Below, piece by piece: positions 63,221 to 64,000 of a DNA stretch of 64,000 nt. The position numbers and the translations under genes were made by a program. The notes below the pieces were generated by a model. That model did not search any database. It worked only from the letters and a program-made list of their open reading frames with translations, and was not told where the DNA came from. Source of the stretch: Flavobacterium sp. (GTDB lineage: Bacteria; Bacteroidota; Bacteroidia; Flavobacteriales; Flavobacteriaceae); NCBI GenBank assembly GCA_021740105.1, contig JAIPAM010000005.1:62001-126000 (forward strand). The letters run 5' to 3'. The first letter of the stretch is position 1; each line of letters begins with the position of its first letter.

Positions 63221-64000
63221 TTAATCATTATAAGTATCAAATAAATATTGTAGCGTTTTAGGAATATCGTTGGCTTCAATTTTTGGATAGGTAATTTTTC
63301 CATTCAACCAATTTTCAATTTCAACATGGAAATTATCCCCTACTTTACTGAGTACTGGGACTCCTAATAATTTTAGAGCTGCCGCATTACATTCTTGTTC
63401 GTAATGCTTTTGAATGGGAATACTAAGTACTTTTTTATTCAAATACAAAGCTTCGGCAGGAGTTTCAAATCCACCTCCAGTAATTATTCCGTGACTGGTA
63501 ATTAAACTATCGTTGAATTGTTTTTGGTTTACAGGAAAATAAGTAATATTTCCAACAGTATAGGGCTTTTTTATATCATTTACAAACCAATGAAATGGCA
63601 CATCGCCTACTTTTCTAAAGGCAATTTCCAAACAATCTTTATCAAAAGAAGGTAAGTAAACAGAAATGTGTTTTAAGTCGGTAGGAATCGCATTTACAAT
63701 ATCATCTTTTATAATCGGAGGATGAATAAAGGTATCGTATTCTTTAAAATGAAGTCCTAAATATTTGTTTGCTGGAGCATATTTTTGTAAAACCAACTCT
63801 CCCATTAGATTGTTATTTTCTGATCTTGGCGTCAACTTTGATTTAAAACTCGCCTGATGACCAAATTGAACCGATTTCACTTTCTGAATCTTCGAGGCTA
63901 AAGCCGTTACTGAATCAAAATCATTAATTACCACGTCGTATTCCGATAATGGTAATGCTTTGGCATCACGGTACATTTGCAAAGGGTTGATATTTTTGGC
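63221..64000 (-). CDS. Glycosyltransferase family protein (5' end outside window)
   Basis: The frame is open to the right edge of the window, so the N-terminal part is missing; at least 259 codons are present. The visible part resembles the Bacteroidetes glycosyltransferase-like family with a GT-B C-terminal domain: YDVVINDFDSVTALASKIQKV, then FGHQASF, and a GGGFETPAEALYLNKKVLSIP segment followed by HYEQECNAAALKLLGVP. This is the UDP-sugar-binding region of MurG/UGT-like enzymes. The acceptor is unknown. It converges with obgE. Confidence 0.75.
   Translation of the reverse strand, partial: AKNINPLQMYRDAKALPLSEYDVVINDFDSVTALASKIQKVKSVQFGHQASFKSKLTPRSENNNLMGELVLQKYAPANKYLGLHFKEYDTFIHPPIIKDDIVNAIPTDLKHISVYLPSFDKDCLEIAFRKVGDVPFHWFVNDIKKPYTVGNITYFPVNQKQFNDSLITSHGIITGGGFETPAEALYLNKKVLSIPIQKHYEQECNAAALKLLGVPVLSKVGDNFHVEIENWLNGKITYPKIEANDIPKTLQYLFDTYND

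Overview
The window is AT-rich chromosomal DNA from a member of the Bacteroidetes, most likely Flavobacteriaceae and probably Flavobacterium or a close relative. The evidence is the joined str-S10-spc-alpha ribosomal superoperon (rpsL-rpsG-fusA-rpsJ, no tuf), promoters of the TTG-N(19-21)-TAnnTTTG type, few clear Shine-Dalgarno sequences, several TTG starts, a secreted protein with a type IX (Por) C-terminal sorting domain, paired DUF1800/DUF1501 genes, and an UpxY-type NusG paralogue heading a polysaccharide region.

Layout. 1-8.2 kb is an accessory, surface-polysaccharide-type region on the minus strand: a winged-helix regulator and an UpxY-like antiterminator lead towards fcl, a four-helix-bundle (23S-IVP family) gene and gmd, which make GDP-L-fucose from GDP-mannose. 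Nearly every gap here is filled with long in-phase arrays of degenerate 7-bp units (mostly CGNNNNN). One short array lies inside the gmd reading frame. A beta-barrel protein, a sodium:solute symporter and an ORF6N-domain gene are also here. 8.2-14.6 kb holds a CoA-binding protein, two adjacent arginine-deiminase-fold enzymes, citrate synthase, enolase and carA. 14.8-32.2 kb is the ribosomal superoperon, transcribed from one strong promoter at about 32.2 kb towards rplQ, with secY, infA, rpmJ and rpoA inside; adk is not here but at 61.5 kb.

32.3-43.3 kb carries an Omp85-like protein, rlmB, rhomboid, rarA, a secreted hypothetical protein, a YjjG-type HAD phosphatase, radC, mpl, an SDR, a SprT-like metalloprotease and manC, which feeds the GDP-mannose/GDP-fucose path used at the left end. 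43.3-49.7 kb has an MlaFE-type lipid ABC module, two GT2 glycosyltransferases, a flippase, a KAS III enzyme and a group III truncated haemoglobin. 49.8-60.8 kb has gcvP, a UbiA-like membrane protein, an M3 peptidase, purEK and the DUF1800/DUF1501 pair. 60.9-64 kb has hpt, adk and obgE, and a glycosyltransferase-like gene cut by the window edge.

The least explained feature is the set of short-period arrays: CG-heptads in the fucose region, GTTTAAA heptads between the two deiminase genes, CTTTTAA/CTAACTG heptads between rpsL and rpsG, and inverted octamer arrays directly before rarA. Secondary points are hairpins in the three widest gaps of the ribosomal operon, four genes whose -7 box sits 3-4 nt before the start codon (possible leaderless mRNAs), and a long acidic repeat tail on L17. 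No rRNA, tRNA, CRISPR array, transposase or prophage was seen.
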